From: an uncultured beta proteobacterium
GTDB lineage: Bacteria > Pseudomonadota > Gammaproteobacteria > Burkholderiales > Burkholderiaceae_C
Reading direction: 5' to 3'
Assembly (NCBI GenBank): GCA_903951445.1
Contig: CAJBBZ010000088.1
Coordinates: 1-41,460 of the forward strand
DNA length: 41,460 bases
A program made the translations under genes and the position numbers. A model generated the notes under the pieces. The model did no database searches and was not told where the DNA came from. It worked only from the letters and a program-made list of their open reading frames with translations. Below, piece by piece: positions 1 to 9,106 of this stretch; the first letter of the stretch is position 1, and each line of letters begins with the position of its first letter.

Positions 1-428
1 ATCGCGTCCGTCTCGATAGCCTGCAAAAACGCGTCGTTCTTCGCCTGGTCACCGGTCAACTCAATGGTGTAGCTCTTGTCGGTCACGTCGATCACGCGGC
101 CTCGAAAAATGTCGGCCATCCGCTTCATTTCCTCGCGCTCTTTGCCCACCGCGCGTACCTTGACGATCATGAGTTCGCGCTCGATGTAAGCACCTTCTGT
201 CAAATCCACCACCTTGACCACCTCAATCAGACGGTTCAAATGTTTGGTAATTTGCTCAATCACATCGTCCGAACCATTGGTCTGCAATGTCATGCGCGAG
301 AGGCTAGGGTCTTCGGTGGGCGCCACCGTGAGGGATTCAATGTTGTAACCACGGGCGGAAAACAAGCCCACCACGCGGGATAGGGCGCCGGGTTCGTTTT
401 CCAGCAAAACAGCGATGATATGTTTCAT
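1..428 (-). CDS. ilvH: Acetolactate synthase small (regulatory) subunit, C-terminus cut off
   Basis: Regulatory subunit of acetohydroxyacid synthase, the first common enzyme of valine, leucine and isoleucine synthesis. It activates the large subunit and in this family confers valine feedback inhibition. The product begins MKHIIAVLLENEPGALSRVV, the classic ACT-domain start (about residues 3-75), and continues with NIESLTVAPTEDPSLSRMT. About 142 codons are present before the window edge. The usual length is near 163, so only the last twenty or so residues are missing. The start is the ATG at 426-428. It lies 107 nt downstream of ilvI on the same strand, so the two form an ilvIH operon. The gap holds a perfect hairpin, described separately. 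Confidence 0.96.
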   Translation of the reverse strand, partial: MKHIIAVLLENEPGALSRVVGLFSARGYNIESLTVAPTEDPSLSRMTLQTNGSDDVIEQITKHLNRLIEVVKVVDLTEGAYIERELMIVKVRAVGKEREEMKRMADIFRGRVIDVTDKSYTIELTGDQAKNDAFLQAIETDA

Positions 429-459
429 AGATACAAGACGCCTCTTTTCACCGCCCTCC

Positions 460-481
460 CCTGTGCGCGGTAACGCACAGG
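460..481. promoter_or_regulatory. Perfect 8-bp hairpin in the ilvI-ilvH gap
   Basis: CCTGTGCG (460-467) and CGCACAGG (474-481) form a perfect inverted repeat with a 6-nt loop. It sits in the 107-nt gap between ilvI and ilvH, about 32 nt upstream of the ilvH start on the minus strand. No T-run follows, so it is not a normal intrinsic terminator. A role in mRNA processing, in stabilising one part of the transcript or in tuning the large-to-small subunit ratio is inference. Confidence 0.45.
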
Positions 482-535
482 CTTGGCAAGCAATAGACTT
501 GTCTTCAGTAGTTAATTAAATGCAGTCCTTGCCGC

Positions 536-2323
536 TTAGAGATCTTCCGAGCCCAGCAGCATTTCGGTAATACCCTTGCCCGCTTGAACCATAGGAAAGA
601 CGTTTTCTGTCGGGTCGGTGCGGAAATCCATAAACACCGTACGATCTTTTAATCGGCGTGCCTCGCGCAAAGCCGGCTCCACATCTTCGGGGCGCTCAAT
701 CAGCATGCCCACATGGCCGTAAGCCTCTGCCAGTTTCACGAAATTGGGGAGTGCGTCCATGTAGCTGTGGCTATAGCGGCCTTCATATTCCACCTCTTGC
801 CACTGCCGCACCATGCCCAAATAACGGTTGTTCAAAGAGACAACTTTGATGGGCGTGTTGTATTGCAAGCAGGTGGATAGTTCCTGGATACACATTTGCA
901 CCGAGCCTTCACCGGTGATACAAAACACCTCGCTGTCGGACTTGGCCAGTTTGATACCCATAGCGTAAGGAATACCCACGCCCATGGTGCCCAAGCCACC
1001 TGAATTGATCCAGCGACGGGGTTGGTCAAAGCGGTAATACTGCGCGGCCCACATCTGGTGTTGCCCAACATCCGAGGTGATGTAGGTATCGCCATCCTTG
1101 GTCATATTCCACAGCGTTTCGACCACAAACTGGGGTTTGATCACATCGCCTTTGCCGTGGTCGTACTTGAGGCACTGGCGCGCGCGCCAGCCTTCAATCG
1201 TGTCCCACCAGGCGCCCAAGGCGTTCGCGTCAGGCTTGACCGTACTTTCCTTGATCATCGCGATCAATTCGTTCAACACTTCCTTGACGTCACCGACGAT
1301 AGGGATGTCCACCTTCACACGCTTAGAAATGCTGGAGGGATCAATATCAATGTGGATGATCTTGCGCTCGTTTTGCGCGAAATGCTTAGGGTTGCCGATC
1401 ACGCGGTCGTCAAAGCGCGCACCCACGGCCAACAAGACATCGCAGTTTTGCATGGCATTGTTGGCTTCAATCGTGCCGTGCATGCCCAGCATGCCCAAGA
1501 ATTTGCGGTCCGATGCCGGATAAGCGCCCAAGCCCATTAAGGTGTTGGTGCACGGGTAGCCCAGCATATCCACCAAGGTCCGCAGTTCGGCCGAGGCATT
1601 ACTGAGCAACACGCCGCCGCCGGTATAAATATAGGGGCGCTTGGCCGCAAGCAAGAGCTGCAAAGCTTTGCGGATCTGCCCGCCGTGGCCCCTGCGCACC
1701 GGGTTATACGAGCGCATTTCTACGCTGGCCGGGTAGCCTTTGTATGGGACTTTCTTGAAGGACACGTCCTTGGGAATATCGACCACCACGGGGCCAGGGC
1801 GGCCGCTGCGCGCGATATGGAAGGCTTTTTTCATGATGTCCGCCATGTCGCGGGCATCTTTCACCAAAAAATTGTGCTTCACGATGGGGCGTGTGATACC
1901 TACGGTATCGCATTCCTGGAAAGCGTCCAGGCCAATCGCGTGGGTTGGCACCTGGCCGGTGATGATCACCATGGGAATGCTATCCATGTACGCGGTAGCG
2001 ATGCCGGTCACCGCATTGGTAACGCCGGGGCCAGAGGTCACCAGGGCTACGCCGACCTCACCGGTCGCACGCGCATAGCCATCAGCGGCGTGCACTGCCG
2101 CTTGCTCGTGGCGCACCAGCACATGCTGAATCGTGTCTTGCTTGTAAAAAGCGTCGTAAATGTGGAGGACAGCGCCGCCGGGGTAGCCCCATATGTACTG
2201 CACATTTTCGGCCTGCAAGGCTTTAATCAAAATCTCTGCGCCACGCAATTCGGGGACGCTAGCGGATTTGGGGTTTGCTGCTACAGCAGCTGCGGAGGCC
2301 AATTCGGCCTTGGAAATTTCCAT
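536..2323 (-). CDS. ilvI: Acetolactate synthase, large catalytic subunit (biosynthetic)
   Basis: ThDP- and FAD-dependent enzyme that condenses pyruvate with pyruvate or 2-ketobutyrate in branched-chain amino acid synthesis. From the ATG at 2321-2323 it is 595 residues. An in-frame GTG at 2354-2356 would add 11. The ATG is preferred because AAGG lies about 6 nt upstream. The N-terminal ThDP domain has the catalytic glutamate in RHEQAAVHAADGYA (E73), followed by a central FAD/DHS-like domain. The C-terminal ThDP motif reads GEG at about 471-473, with NN at 498-499. Textbook members have GDG, so a conservative Asp-to-Glu change affects a cofactor-Mg position. This may be normal in this lineage (from memory). 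Transcribed with ilvH downstream. Confidence 0.95.
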   Translation of the reverse strand: MEISKAELASAAAVAANPKSASVPELRGAEILIKALQAENVQYIWGYPGGAVLHIYDAFYKQDTIQHVLVRHEQAAVHAADGYARATGEVGVALVTSGPGVTNAVTGIATAYMDSIPMVIITGQVPTHAIGLDAFQECDTVGITRPIVKHNFLVKDARDMADIMKKAFHIARSGRPGPVVVDIPKDVSFKKVPYKGYPASVEMRSYNPVRRGHGGQIRKALQLLLAAKRPYIYTGGGVLLSNASAELRTLVDMLGYPCTNTLMGLGAYPASDRKFLGMLGMHGTIEANNAMQNCDVLLAVGARFDDRVIGNPKHFAQNERKIIHIDIDPSSISKRVKVDIPIVGDVKEVLNELIAMIKESTVKPDANALGAWWDTIEGWRARQCLKYDHGKGDVIKPQFVVETLWNMTKDGDTYITSDVGQHQMWAAQYYRFDQPRRWINSGGLGTMGVGIPYAMGIKLAKSDSEVFCITGEGSVQMCIQELSTCLQYNTPIKVVSLNNRYLGMVRQWQEVEYEGRYSHSYMDALPNFVKLAEAYGHVGMLIERPEDVEPALREARRLKDRTVFMDFRTDPTENVFPMVQAGKGITEMLLGSEDL

Positions 2324-2614
2324 GATGAACCTTTGCGAATTTCTCTGACGAAACACCTTGGGTGCCCCTTCGTAAACACTTGTGGTGCCTCGTCGGGACT
2401 TAAGATTTTGGACATGGACGCATTGAATGCTGCGCCGGACCAGAACCCGTTTGCTTTTTGAACGAAAGGCGCATTATGGCATCAATTGCCATTACCGCCC
2501 CCTAGCCCCGCCCTACCGCAGTGCGCCGGTGCGATAATTTGTGCACACTTATGAGACCTAGCCGCACACCCTTGACCGCGAAAACGCCCCTTCGCCGTGC
2601 GCCCCGGAGGCGGT
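2324..2614. other. Divergent control region between ilvI and the ECF sigma gene
   Basis: This 291-nt stretch separates two divergent operons and must hold both promoters. It contains an inverted repeat, ATGGCA (2476-2481) and TGCCAT (2487-2492), a possible operator. GATAAT at 2533-2538 resembles a -10 box for the plus strand but has no convincing -35. I found no strong sigma-70 promoter on either strand. A possible minus-strand leader peptide of about 30 codons, starting in the repeat, has no run of Ile, Val or Leu codons, so classical ilv attenuation is not supported. Confidence 0.4.
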
Positions 2615-3181
2615 TTGGCAACTGAACGCGAACTCGACGCGTTCTTACGCGGCGTGGAAAAGCGCGCCTTTAAGCGGACTTACTACCACGTACGCAACGA
2701 AGAGTCCGCTCTGGACATCGTACAAGACAGCATGATGAAACTGGCCGAGCACTACGGGCACAAGTCGCCCGAGGAACTGCCCATGCTCTTCCAGCGGATT
2801 CTCAGCAACGCCACCCTGGACTGGTTCCGCCGCCAAAAAACCCGCAACGCCCTTTTCACCCAATTGGGCGACTTTGACTCTGCGGAGGGCGACGGCGAAT
2901 TTGACATCTTGGAAGCTTTGCTCGCAAATTCTGACAGCCCGCAGCAAGAAAGCAGCCAGTCCCAGGCCGAGCGGGCCCAAACTTTGCATGCTATCGAGCT
3001 GGAAATTCAGAATTTGCCAGCGCGTCAACGAGAAGCCTTCCTCATGCGTTACTGGGAGGAGCTGGATCTGGCGGAAACCGCCTCTGCTATGGGCTGCTCC
3101 CAAGGTAGCGTTAAGACGCACTGTTCGCGGGCGGTGAGCGCCTTGGCTAAAGCTTTACGATTGAAAGGGATTGATCCATGA
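2615..3181 (+). CDS. RNA polymerase ECF-type sigma-70 factor
   Basis: A small sigma factor of about 188 residues with only the region 2 and region 4 parts of an ECF protein. Region 2 includes ALDIVQDSMMKLAEHY and the -10-binding part ATLDWFRRQK. Region 4 includes LPARQREAFLMRYWEELDLA and a helix-turn-helix ending SQGSVKTHCSRAVSAL. The linker is acidic and Gln/Ser-rich. The TTG start at 2615 is chosen because GGAGG (2606-2610) lies just upstream. An in-frame GTG at 2597 has no ribosome site and would add six residues. Its stop overlaps the next start (ATGA at 3178-3181), so it is probably translationally coupled to the DUF3619 gene. Confidence 0.88.
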   Translation: MATERELDAFLRGVEKRAFKRTYYHVRNEESALDIVQDSMMKLAEHYGHKSPEELPMLFQRILSNATLDWFRRQKTRNALFTQLGDFDSAEGDGEFDILEALLANSDSPQQESSQSQAERAQTLHAIELEIQNLPARQREAFLMRYWEELDLAETASAMGCSQGSVKTHCSRAVSALAKALRLKGIDP

Positions 3182-3612
3182 ATATTTTCTCTGAGCCCAC
3201 CGGCCCTGGCAGGCAAACCGAGGCGCGCTTTGGCGCCCGGATCGCGGCCCGCCTAGAAGAAGGTTCGCGGGATCTGCCCCATAACATCACCGAGCGACTG
3301 CGTGCGAGTCGCATGCGGGCGCTGGACAACCGCCGCGTTACGGAAATCCAGCTAGCGCCCGTTTTGGCCGGTGCGCACAGTGCGGGCGGCACCTTGGGCA
3401 TCAATTCACCGGGCTTTTGGACGCGTGCCTCCGCTTTGTTGCCTTTGCTGGCCCTGGTGCTGGGCTTGATGGCGATTGGCGTTATGCAAGACCAGGAGCG
3501 CGCGTTTGAATTGGCGGAAGTGGATGCCGAGTTGCTAACGGCTGATTTGCCGCCGACCGCCTACACCGACCCCGGCTTTTTGCAATACCTGAAAAAGGCA
3601 ACGCAGGAATAG
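3178..3612 (+). CDS. DUF3619 single-pass membrane protein, candidate anti-sigma factor
   Basis: A 144-residue protein recognised as DUF3619. About 80 cytosolic residues, rich in charged helix (RFGARIAARLEEGSRDLP), precede one transmembrane helix at about 84-103 and a short tail of about 40 residues outside. The start overlaps the sigma gene stop by 4 nt, typical of a co-translated sigma/anti-sigma pair. One-helix inner-membrane proteins encoded directly after an ECF sigma gene are often its anti-sigma factor. I see no zinc-binding HxxxCxxC motif, so it is not a ZAS-type anti-sigma. The function is inferred from position and topology only. Confidence 0.8.
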   Translation: MNIFSEPTGPGRQTEARFGARIAARLEEGSRDLPHNITERLRASRMRALDNRRVTEIQLAPVLAGAHSAGGTLGINSPGFWTRASALLPLLALVLGLMAIGVMQDQERAFELAEVDAELLTADLPPTAYTDPGFLQYLKKATQE

Positions 3613-3633
3613 AATCGGAGGCTAGTCGTCTCC

Positions 3634-4263
3634 ATGTTCCTTTTGCTCAAACCCACTACCCTGCTGCGCCCGTGGCTATGCGCCTGTGCGCTACTCTTGC
3701 TTGCAGGCACTGGAAACGCACAAACTACTGCCACTGGCCCAGCAGCGCCGAGCGCACCGACTGCGGATGCCGAGCCGCGCTGGGAGCAGTTAAGCGCTGC
3801 TGAGCAACAATCCCTTCAACCCCTGGCTTCAATTTGGAGCAGCCTTTCCCAAGGCCATCGCCGCAAATGGCTGGCGCTGTCCAAAAATTATCCGGCCATG
3901 AGCGATGCCGACCGGGAAAAGCTGCAAAGCCGAATGGCCGAATGGGCCGCCTTAAAGCCCAAAGAGCGCGAGCAGGCCCGCTTGAACTTCGCGCAAACCA
4001 AGAAGCTGCCGCCGGATGCCCGCGCAGCCACCTGGGAAGCCTACCAAGCACTGACCGAAGAGGAACGACGCGCCTTGTTGGACAAGGCCCCGAAAAAGCC
4101 AAGCGGTGCCGCCATAGCGGCCAAACCGGTCGCACCCAGTAAACTGGCAGAAGTACCCGTGACGCGCAAAACGCCTGAGCCGGTCAAAGCCTCTTCCAAT
4201 GCGCGACCTGCCATTGACCGCTACACCTTGCTTCCCTTGAAGGACAACGCAGCGTCAAACTAA
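3634..4263 (+). CDS. DUF3106 secreted protein
   Basis: A 209-residue protein with an N-terminal signal peptide (hydrophobic core about residues 12-25, likely cleavage after GNA-Q at about 29). The DUF3106 region, about 48-150, is helical and rich in Trp, Arg and Glu, with repeated phrases such as LSQGHRRKWLALSKNYPAMS and MAEWAALKPKEREQAR. The C-terminal third is a Pro/Lys/Ala-rich tail. GGAGG at 3617-3621 is 12 nt from the ATG, rather far. It follows DUF3619 by 21 nt and is probably cotranscribed. A periplasmic role, perhaps as input or target of the sigma system, is inference. The family has no known biochemical function that I can name. Confidence 0.82.
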   Translation: MFLLLKPTTLLRPWLCACALLLLAGTGNAQTTATGPAAPSAPTADAEPRWEQLSAAEQQSLQPLASIWSSLSQGHRRKWLALSKNYPAMSDADREKLQSRMAEWAALKPKEREQARLNFAQTKKLPPDARAATWEAYQALTEEERRALLDKAPKKPSGAAIAAKPVAPSKLAEVPVTRKTPEPVKASSNARPAIDRYTLLPLKDNAASN

Positions 4264-4374
4264 AGCGTGCTGAGCGTATGAAGCTATTGCGGAGTTGCCT
4301 GCAAGCAGCCAAGAAGCCCGACCGGCCCGCTTACCAACCCCCAAGCCCGGCACCAGACGCCCCGTACCCACCGC

Positions 4375-4911
4375 ATGTCCGAACCCACTGCTTTGGAAAA
4401 TTTTGAATACCAAACGCCCGGCGTGTGGCGGCGCATGGCCTGCTGGCTTTACGAAGGCATGTTGCTCTTTGGCGTGGTTTTCATCGCGGGCTACCTGTTC
4501 GGGACGCTCACCCAAACGCGCAACGCCATGGACAATCGGACTGCGCTCCAGGTGTTTATCTTTCTGGCCCTGAGCGCCTATTTCGTCATTTTCTGGACCC
4601 GGGGCCAAACACTCGCTATGAAGACTTGGCATATCCGGCTGGTCGATACCCATGGCGCCTTGGTCACCCGGCAACGGGCCTTGCTGCGTTATGCACTCAG
4701 CTGGGTGTGGGTGCTTCCGCCTCTGGCACTGGCCTGGGAAGCCGCCTTGCCTGCGGGGGTGCAAGTCTTGGTATTTTTACTGTGGGTGGCCGCCTGGGCT
4801 GGAAGCAGCGGGCTGGCGCCGAACAGACAGTTCTGGCACGACATCGTCGCGGGTACGCGGCTAGTTCACTACAAACCTACGGAGCCCACGCGCAAGGGTT
4901 TGGACACTTAA
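4375..4911 (+). CDS. RDD family integral membrane protein
   Basis: A 178-residue membrane protein. The RDD domain begins at PGVWRRMACWLYEGML, the usual Arg-containing first helix, and continues with the conserved GQTLAMKTWHIRLVD segment (about 78-91) before later helices. Four membrane segments are likely, at about 23-43, 59-75, 106-121 and 127-146. The last helix is followed by NRQFWHDIVAGTRLV, a typical RDD ending. Some family members act in Na+/H+ antiport, but most are uncharacterised, so no substrate is claimed. It is 111 nt after DUF3106 and probably closes the sigma-factor operon. It is convergent with glnB, with only 22 nt between the stops. Confidence 0.88.
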   Translation: MSEPTALENFEYQTPGVWRRMACWLYEGMLLFGVVFIAGYLFGTLTQTRNAMDNRTALQVFIFLALSAYFVIFWTRGQTLAMKTWHIRLVDTHGALVTRQRALLRYALSWVWVLPPLALAWEAALPAGVQVLVFLLWVAAWAGSSGLAPNRQFWHDIVAGTRLVHYKPTEPTRKGLDT

Positions 4912-4933
4912 ACCAGGCCCGCAGAAAAGCGGC

Positions 4934-5302
<369 letters not shown>

Positions 5303-7003
5303 TCAGGCACGGAATCGATTGGTAATAGGATAACGCCAATCCTTGCCGAAACTGCGGTGGCTGACGCGAATTCCGGGGGGCGCCTGGCGACGCTTGTACT
5401 CGTTGATCTGAATTAGCCGGGTGACACGCTCCACGTCAGCGGCGCTATGACCGGCCGCCACGATCTCGACGATACTCTGGTCGTTTTCCATGTAGCGTTC
5501 GATGATGGCATCGAGCACCTCGTAAGGCGGCAAGCTGTCCTGGTCGGTCTGGTCGGGTCGCAACTCGGCGCTGGGGGGCCGCGTGATGATGCGTTCAGGA
5601 ATTGGCTCTTGGCCAGTGCCATAGGGGTCATGCTGATTGCGCCAGCGCGCCATGGTGAAGACCTTCATCTTGGGCAAGTCTTTGATCACGGCGAATCCAC
5701 CGGCCATATCGCCATACAGGGTGCAATAGCCGGTAGCCATTTCGGACTTGTTGCCGGTGGTCAGCACCATGGAGCCAAATTTATTGCTCAAGGCCATCAG
5801 GAGCGTGCCGCGTATGCGGGCCTGGATGTTTTCTTCGGTGCTATCTTCGGCGCGCCCGGCAAATTCACCGGCCAGCGAGGCCTTGAAGGCTTCAAACTCG
5901 GGGCGAATAGAAATTTCGTCATAGCGCACGCCCATACGCCCTGCCATTTCACGGGCATCTATCCAACTGATGTCAGCGGTGTAGGGCGAAGGCATCATCA
6001 CTGCACGCACCTTATCGGCACCCAGCGCGTCCACCGCAATCGCCAGCACCAGCGCCGAATCGATACCGCCCGATAGGCCTAGCAATACGCCGGGAAATCG
6101 GTTTTTCCCCACGTAATCGCGCACACCTAAAACCAATGCGTCCCACAAATCGGCTTCTTCGCAGCGCTGCGGCTCGATGGCGGCGGCCCATCGAGCCAAC
6201 TTATCGCCCGGGCTGCCAGCCGCTGAATCGCCGTCTTCCAGCGAACATTCAAACAGGGCCTCCTGAAAACTGGCTGCGCGGCCCTGCACCTGGCCCTGCG
6301 CATCCAACACGAAGGAGCGCCCCTCAAACACCAGTTCATCCTGCCCGCCCACCAGATGCGCATAAACCAAAGGCAAGCCGGTGGCGCGACAGCGCTCGGC
6401 CATGACCTGCTCGCGCTGGTAGCCCTTGCCCAAATGAAAAGGCGAGGCATTGATCACCGCCAGCAACTCTGCACCCGCCGCCTTGGCCGCATGGGCCGGG
6501 CCTTCAAACCAGGCGTCTTCACAAATCAGCAGGCCCACACGCACTGGCGAGTGCGCCGGGCCGGCCTCGAACACACAAGTCTGGCTTCCGGGCGCAAAGT
6601 AGCGCCGCTCGTCAAACACTTGGTAATTGGGCAGTTCTTGCTTGGCATAGGTGGCTAGCACCTGGCCTTCGCGCAGCACGCTGGCACAGTTAAAGCGCTG
6701 GGTAATGGAGACCGCCTTACCGCGCTGGTCGCCGCCTTGCGGATGGCCCACTACCACGCACATGTCAGCAAGGCCCGCTAACTGCGCGGCCAGCCATTTC
6801 AGGGCATCATCACAGGCCTGCATAAATGCGGGGCGCAAATACAGGTCTTCGGCGGCGTAGCCGCACAGCGACAATTCGGGTGTCAGCAGCAAACGCGCGC
6901 CCTGTGCATGGGCCTGGTTTGCCGCATCCAGTATTTTTTGCGCGTTGCCGCTCAGGTCACCTACGATGAAGTTGAGTTGAGCAACGCAAATTTTGAGAGT
7001 CAT
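5303..7003 (-). CDS. nadE: Glutamine-dependent NAD+ synthetase
   Basis: A two-domain enzyme of 566 residues that converts nicotinate adenine dinucleotide, ATP and glutamine to NAD+. The N-terminal nitrilase-type glutaminase domain (about 1-265) shows the catalytic triad E43 (LLTPELSLCGY), K121 (TYAKQELPNY) and C161 (LLICEDAWFEG). The C-terminal synthetase domain has the ATP-pyrophosphatase P-loop SGGIDS at 311-316. The start chosen is ATG 7001-7003 (MTLKICVAQLNF), where the nitrilase fold begins. The frame is open 25 codons further but with no family resemblance. No strong Shine-Dalgarno is visible. It is divergent from the acyltransferase-like gene at 7077 and followed by glnB. Confidence 0.96.
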   Translation of the reverse strand: MTLKICVAQLNFIVGDLSGNAQKILDAANQAHAQGARLLLTPELSLCGYAAEDLYLRPAFMQACDDALKWLAAQLAGLADMCVVVGHPQGGDQRGKAVSITQRFNCASVLREGQVLATYAKQELPNYQVFDERRYFAPGSQTCVFEAGPAHSPVRVGLLICEDAWFEGPAHAAKAAGAELLAVINASPFHLGKGYQREQVMAERCRATGLPLVYAHLVGGQDELVFEGRSFVLDAQGQVQGRAASFQEALFECSLEDGDSAAGSPGDKLARWAAAIEPQRCEEADLWDALVLGVRDYVGKNRFPGVLLGLSGGIDSALVLAIAVDALGADKVRAVMMPSPYTADISWIDAREMAGRMGVRYDEISIRPEFEAFKASLAGEFAGRAEDSTEENIQARIRGTLLMALSNKFGSMVLTTGNKSEMATGYCTLYGDMAGGFAVIKDLPKMKVFTMARWRNQHDPYGTGQEPIPERIITRPPSAELRPDQTDQDSLPPYEVLDAIIERYMENDQSIVEIVAAGHSAADVERVTRLIQINEYKRRQAPPGIRVSHRSFGKDWRYPITNRFRA

Positions 7004-7076
7004 GTACGAATGCTTATGAAAACAGTGGCGCAGTGTGCGCCATCGGGCGCCTTTCAAGCCTACGTCGGGAGGCTGC

Positions 7077-8267
7077 ATGGGGCTTAATGATTATGTCACC
7101 CGTGTACACGACTCGGTCTGCGCCATCGATGCCGCACTATGGGACGGCTTGCTGGCCGAGCACCCCGACGCCAGCCCCTTTATGCGCCACGCCTATCTGG
7201 CGGCCCTGGAGCAAAGCGCCAGCGCTTGCCCGGCCACCGGTTGGAGGCCGGTTTGCATCAGCCTAGAGCGGGACGGCGCCCTACATGGCGCCTGCATGCT
7301 CTACGAAAAAGACCATTCCTATGGAGAATACGTGTTTGACTGGGCCTGGGCCAATGCCTACCAGCAACACGGGCTGGCTTACTACCCCAAGGCCACGGTG
7401 GCAGTGCCCTTCACGCCCGTGCCGGGCGCCCGCCTGCTGGCGCGCGATGCTGCGGCGCGGCACGCGCTGATCGCCGCATTAATTGCCTATAGCCAAGACC
7501 GGGGGCTTTCCTCGCTGCATTTGTTATTCGCATCGCCCCAAGATGCCCAAGCCTGCGCTGATACCGGCCTGATGTTGCGCCACACGGTGCAATTTCACTG
7601 GACCAACACCACACCCGGTTTCGCTGATTTCGACGCCTTTCTGACCAGCCTGTCGCAAGACAAGCGCAAAAAAATTCGCCAGGAGCGGCGAAAGGTGGCT
7701 GAAGCAGGTGTGCAATTTCGTTGGGCCAAAGGGCGCGATATCGGCGATGCCGATTGGGATTTTTTCTACCGCTGCTACGAGCGCACCTACCTGGAACACG
7801 GCAATGCACCCTACCTGAGCCGCGCTTTCTTTGCGGCTATGCAGAGCAACATGCCTGAAAACTGGTTACTTTTCGTGGCCGAACGCGCGGGTCGCCCCAT
7901 CGCTTGCAGCCTGATCGGATTAAGCAGTGCCAGCGCAGATGGTAGCGAGCCCCGGGTCGCCTACGGACGCTACTGGGGCGCGCTGGAGCGTGTGGATTGC
8001 CTACACTTTGAGGCCTGCTATTACCAGCCCCTGCAATGGTGCATAGAGCAAAGCTACGCGCGCTTTGAAGGTGGCGCACAAGGCGAACACAAAATGGCCC
8101 GTGCCCTGTTGCCGGTCAAAACAAGTAGCGCGCACTGGCTGGCCCACCCCGCGTTTGCCGACGCAGTAGCCCGTTTTTTAGAGCGCGAAGGCGAAGGCAT
8201 AGACCAATACCTGGAGAACCTGCAGCAACGCTCGCCCTTTAAAGGCATGTCAGCCGAACCTCAATAA
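7077..8267 (+). CDS. GNAT-fold protein of the COG3146/DUF482 (FemAB-like) family
   Basis: A 396-residue cytosolic protein of the family often annotated as 'peptidogalycan biosynthesis protein' or GNAT N-acetyltransferase. Recognisable blocks are SPFMRHAYLAALEQSASA near the start, YEKDHSYGEYVFDWAWANAY, LSQDKRKKIRQERRKVAEAG and, near the end, FEGGAQGEHKMARAL. These are family hallmarks. The ATG at 7077 is supported by GGGAGG at 7067-7072. The frame extends upstream to 7035 but without conserved sequence. Substrate and reaction are not established for the family. It is divergent from nadE and convergent with ppa. Confidence 0.85.
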   Translation: MGLNDYVTRVHDSVCAIDAALWDGLLAEHPDASPFMRHAYLAALEQSASACPATGWRPVCISLERDGALHGACMLYEKDHSYGEYVFDWAWANAYQQHGLAYYPKATVAVPFTPVPGARLLARDAAARHALIAALIAYSQDRGLSSLHLLFASPQDAQACADTGLMLRHTVQFHWTNTTPGFADFDAFLTSLSQDKRKKIRQERRKVAEAGVQFRWAKGRDIGDADWDFFYRCYERTYLEHGNAPYLSRAFFAAMQSNMPENWLLFVAERAGRPIACSLIGLSSASADGSEPRVAYGRYWGALERVDCLHFEACYYQPLQWCIEQSYARFEGGAQGEHKMARALLPVKTSSAHWLAHPAFADAVARFLEREGEGIDQYLENLQQRSPFKGMSAEPQ

Positions 8268-8282
8268 AGCTTAGCCTTCAAG

Positions 8283-8300
8283 GCGCAGCGATCGCTGCGT
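8283..8300. terminator. Perfect palindrome between convergent genes
   Basis: CGCAGCGATCGCTGCG at 8284-8299 is a perfect 16-bp palindrome. A further outer pair (G8283 with T8300) could form as G-U in RNA. It lies in the 66-nt gap between the convergent COG3146 gene and ppa. No T-run follows on either strand. It may act as a two-way terminator or RNA 3'-end protector, but as a DNA palindrome it could equally be a protein site. Confidence 0.4.
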
Positions 8301-8333
8301 CCTGAATTGACAATCGATTGATCAACCTGGGCT

Positions 8334-8873
8334 TTAAGCAGACAGCTCTTTTTGGTAATTCGCAATGCCTTCAGAAATTTCCTGGTGCGCTGCCTCAGGG
8401 CCTTCCCAACCCAAAATCTTGACCCATTTACCCTCTTCCAAATCTTTGTAATGTTCAAAGAAATGGGCGATGGTTTTCAGGCGTAGAGGGTTGAGGTCGG
8501 CAGGCTTTTGCCATTGGGTGTAGAGCGACAAAATTTTATCGATGGGCACCGCCAGCACCTTGCCGTCCATACCCGCTTCGTCTTCCATTTTGAGAATGCC
8601 GATAGCGCGGCAAGGAACCACCACGCCAGGAATCAAAGGCACTGGCGTGATGACCAGCACATCGACCGGATCGCCGTCGCCGGAGATGGTCTTGGGAACG
8701 TAGCCGTAATTGGTCGGATAGTGCATTGCGGTGCTCATGAAACGGTCTACGAAGATCGCGCCGGTTTCTTTATTGACTTCGTATTTCACCGGGTCTGCGT
8801 TCATCGGGATTTCGATGATCACATTGAATTCTTTAGGCGCGTTTTTTCCGGGGGTGACTTTGTCAAGGGACAT
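8334..8873 (-). CDS. ppa: Inorganic pyrophosphatase, soluble family I
   Basis: A cytosolic Mg2+-dependent enzyme of 179 residues that hydrolyses pyrophosphate and so pulls biosynthetic reactions forward. The family signature DGDPVDVLV lies at about 66-74, with metal-binding D66, D68 and D71. [16 protein letters not shown] near residue 31-46 and [20 protein letters not shown] are also characteristic. The start is ATG 8871-8873 ([10 protein letters not shown]). Thirteen further open codons upstream do not resemble the family. It is divergent from hppA, separated by 233 nt, so two pyrophosphatases of different type share one control region. Confidence 0.96.
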   Translation of the reverse strand: MSLDKVTPGKNAPKEFNVIIEIPMNADPVKYEVNKETGAIFVDRFMSTAMHYPTNYGYVPKTISGDGDPVDVLVITPVPLIPGVVVPCRAIGILKMEDEAGMDGKVLAVPIDKILSLYTQWQKPADLNPLRLKTIAHFFEHYKDLEEGKWVKILGWEGPEAAHQEISEGIANYQKELSA

Positions 8874-9106
8874 AAATAGCTCGTGAGGTGGTTGGAAGTG
8901 AATACCGATCAATATCAGTATTAACCCTGATTTTACTGACTTGGCCCTTGCGAAGCTCCGTATTGCTGACTTTTGCGGCTACAGTTGCGGGAGTTGGCCA
9001 ATCGGCTCTCCGACTATTGCAGGTTGTGAGCACGAGGAAGCAACGCAGCGGGAGTACCGCCAGCGTTACTCCTTTGTTCGCGAAACATGCTAGTTTGGAG
9101 ATTTAT

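Noticed and set aside
2370-2500. Leader peptide/attenuator for the ilvIH operon
   Set aside because: A short minus-strand frame exists, but it has no cluster of Ile, Val or Leu codons and no terminator/antiterminator pair is visible.
8888-9106. N-terminal extension of hppA by 73 codons
   Set aside because: The extension is not like the first helix of the pump and covers the control region shared with ppa. The ATG at 9107 has GGAG at the right distance.
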